The notes under the pieces: generated by a model
The model's input: only the letters and a program-made list of their open reading frames with translations
Told to the model about the DNA's origin: nothing
Database searches by the model: none
Position numbers and translations under genes: made by a program
In this document: piece by piece, positions 63,711 to 64,000 of the stretch
Numbering within the stretch: position 1 is the first letter of the stretch
How the letters are laid out: each line of letters starts with the position of its first letter
Source of the DNA: Bathynomus jamesi
Lineage: Eukaryota > Arthropoda > Malacostraca > Isopoda > Cirolanidae
Reading direction: 5' to 3'
Length of the DNA: 64,000 nucleotides
NCBI GenBank assembly: GCA_023014485.1
Contig: JAJOZX010012256.1
Span: 40,001-104,000, forward strand

Positions 63711-64000
63711 TTACAAGTCTTAAAACCTTAAAACAAAAATAAGAATAATGAAAATTACATCAATACAAAAGAAAATTAAACTCATTAAAATTAAATTAAA
63801 TTAAAATTACCCCAACTGGTAAATACACAATGTTTACGTCAACCTCCATATTTGGCAGAAACTGAGAGAAAACTGTATGGTCAGTTAATTGGAAGGGATG
63901 ATATGTCTATGAAAGTTGGTTGGTTAGTTAGAAAAGCTGTAATTTGTATAATTAACTATTGTTTTTAATGGAGGGTTTGTTTCTATTGATGTACAAAAAT
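63711..64000. other. No gene recognised
   Basis: AT-rich sequence to the window end. It may belong to the same retroelement tail as the hammerhead-like motif, but nothing else is recognised. Confidence 0.4.

Noticed and set aside
1..64000. Ordinary host gene or rRNA operon
   Set aside because: No exon set, rRNA or conserved cellular protein was recognised on either strand; all interpretable coding sequence is mobile-element derived.

Overview
This window looks like repeat-rich DNA from an animal nuclear genome, probably an arthropod. A crustacean is plausible, but that is inference. The evidence is spliceosomal GT-AG introns, many long (TA)n/(CT)n tracts, tRNA-derived SINEs, CR1/L2-group LINEs, mariner/Tc1-like, hAT-like and TTAA-target elements, and Polinton/Maverick virus-like elements. 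I recognise no ordinary host protein-coding gene. Almost every open frame that can be interpreted belongs to a mobile element, and most are broken.

Region by region: 1-7.8 kb is AT-rich DNA with microsatellites, a nested hAT-like repeat holding a large foldback (3.07-4.80), a dimeric tRNA-SINE (4.90-5.16, minus) and a LINE reverse-transcriptase scrap (5.2-5.6). At 7.95-10.58 two nested terminal-inverted-repeat elements carry a decayed copy of a high-copy arthropod gene family. At 11.18-12.52 there is a TATA box and a possible two-exon small gene.

The backbone of 12.9-34.4 kb is one Polinton (P1). On the minus strand it has cysteine protease, double-jelly-roll major capsid, a small basic virion protein, penton-like minor capsid, integrase with chromodomain, two small conserved proteins and the packaging ATPase. 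On the plus strand it has protein-primed DNA polymerase B and then two genes I do not recognise (A and B). P1 was invaded twice: a 3.8-kb transposon with ~300-bp inverted repeats and a multi-exon transposase splits the capsid gene (14.34-18.13), and a 5-kb LINE splits the integrase gene (19.9-24.93). The right arm (polymerase 3' end, A, B, terminal repeats) is tandemly duplicated at 34.6-37.9 kb, and a second copy of the same LINE is inserted at 38.0-42.5.

From 42.8 to 48.2 kb there is a large palindrome, a decayed LINE, another SINE, a dead mariner-like element and a tRNA-like SINE. A second Polinton (P2), inverted relative to P1, occupies about 48.2-58.3 kb (B, A, polymerase on minus; ATPase on plus). 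It is broken by MITEs, by a 3.4-kb insertion/replacement and by a mariner deletion derivative with ~190-bp inverted repeats. From 59 to 64 kb there is a polymerase tail scrap, an 83-bp hAT MITE with a perfect target duplication, a nearly complete mariner-like element nested in a hAT-like repeat, a TA-target MITE and two hammerhead-ribozyme-like motifs.

The observations most worth a second look are: the unknown A/B gene pair present three times; a TAA codon at the same catalytic-motif position in both Polinton polymerases; the capsid-disrupting transposon with its multi-exon transposase; an orphan gene family sitting inside its own inverted-repeat element; and the hammerhead-like motifs.
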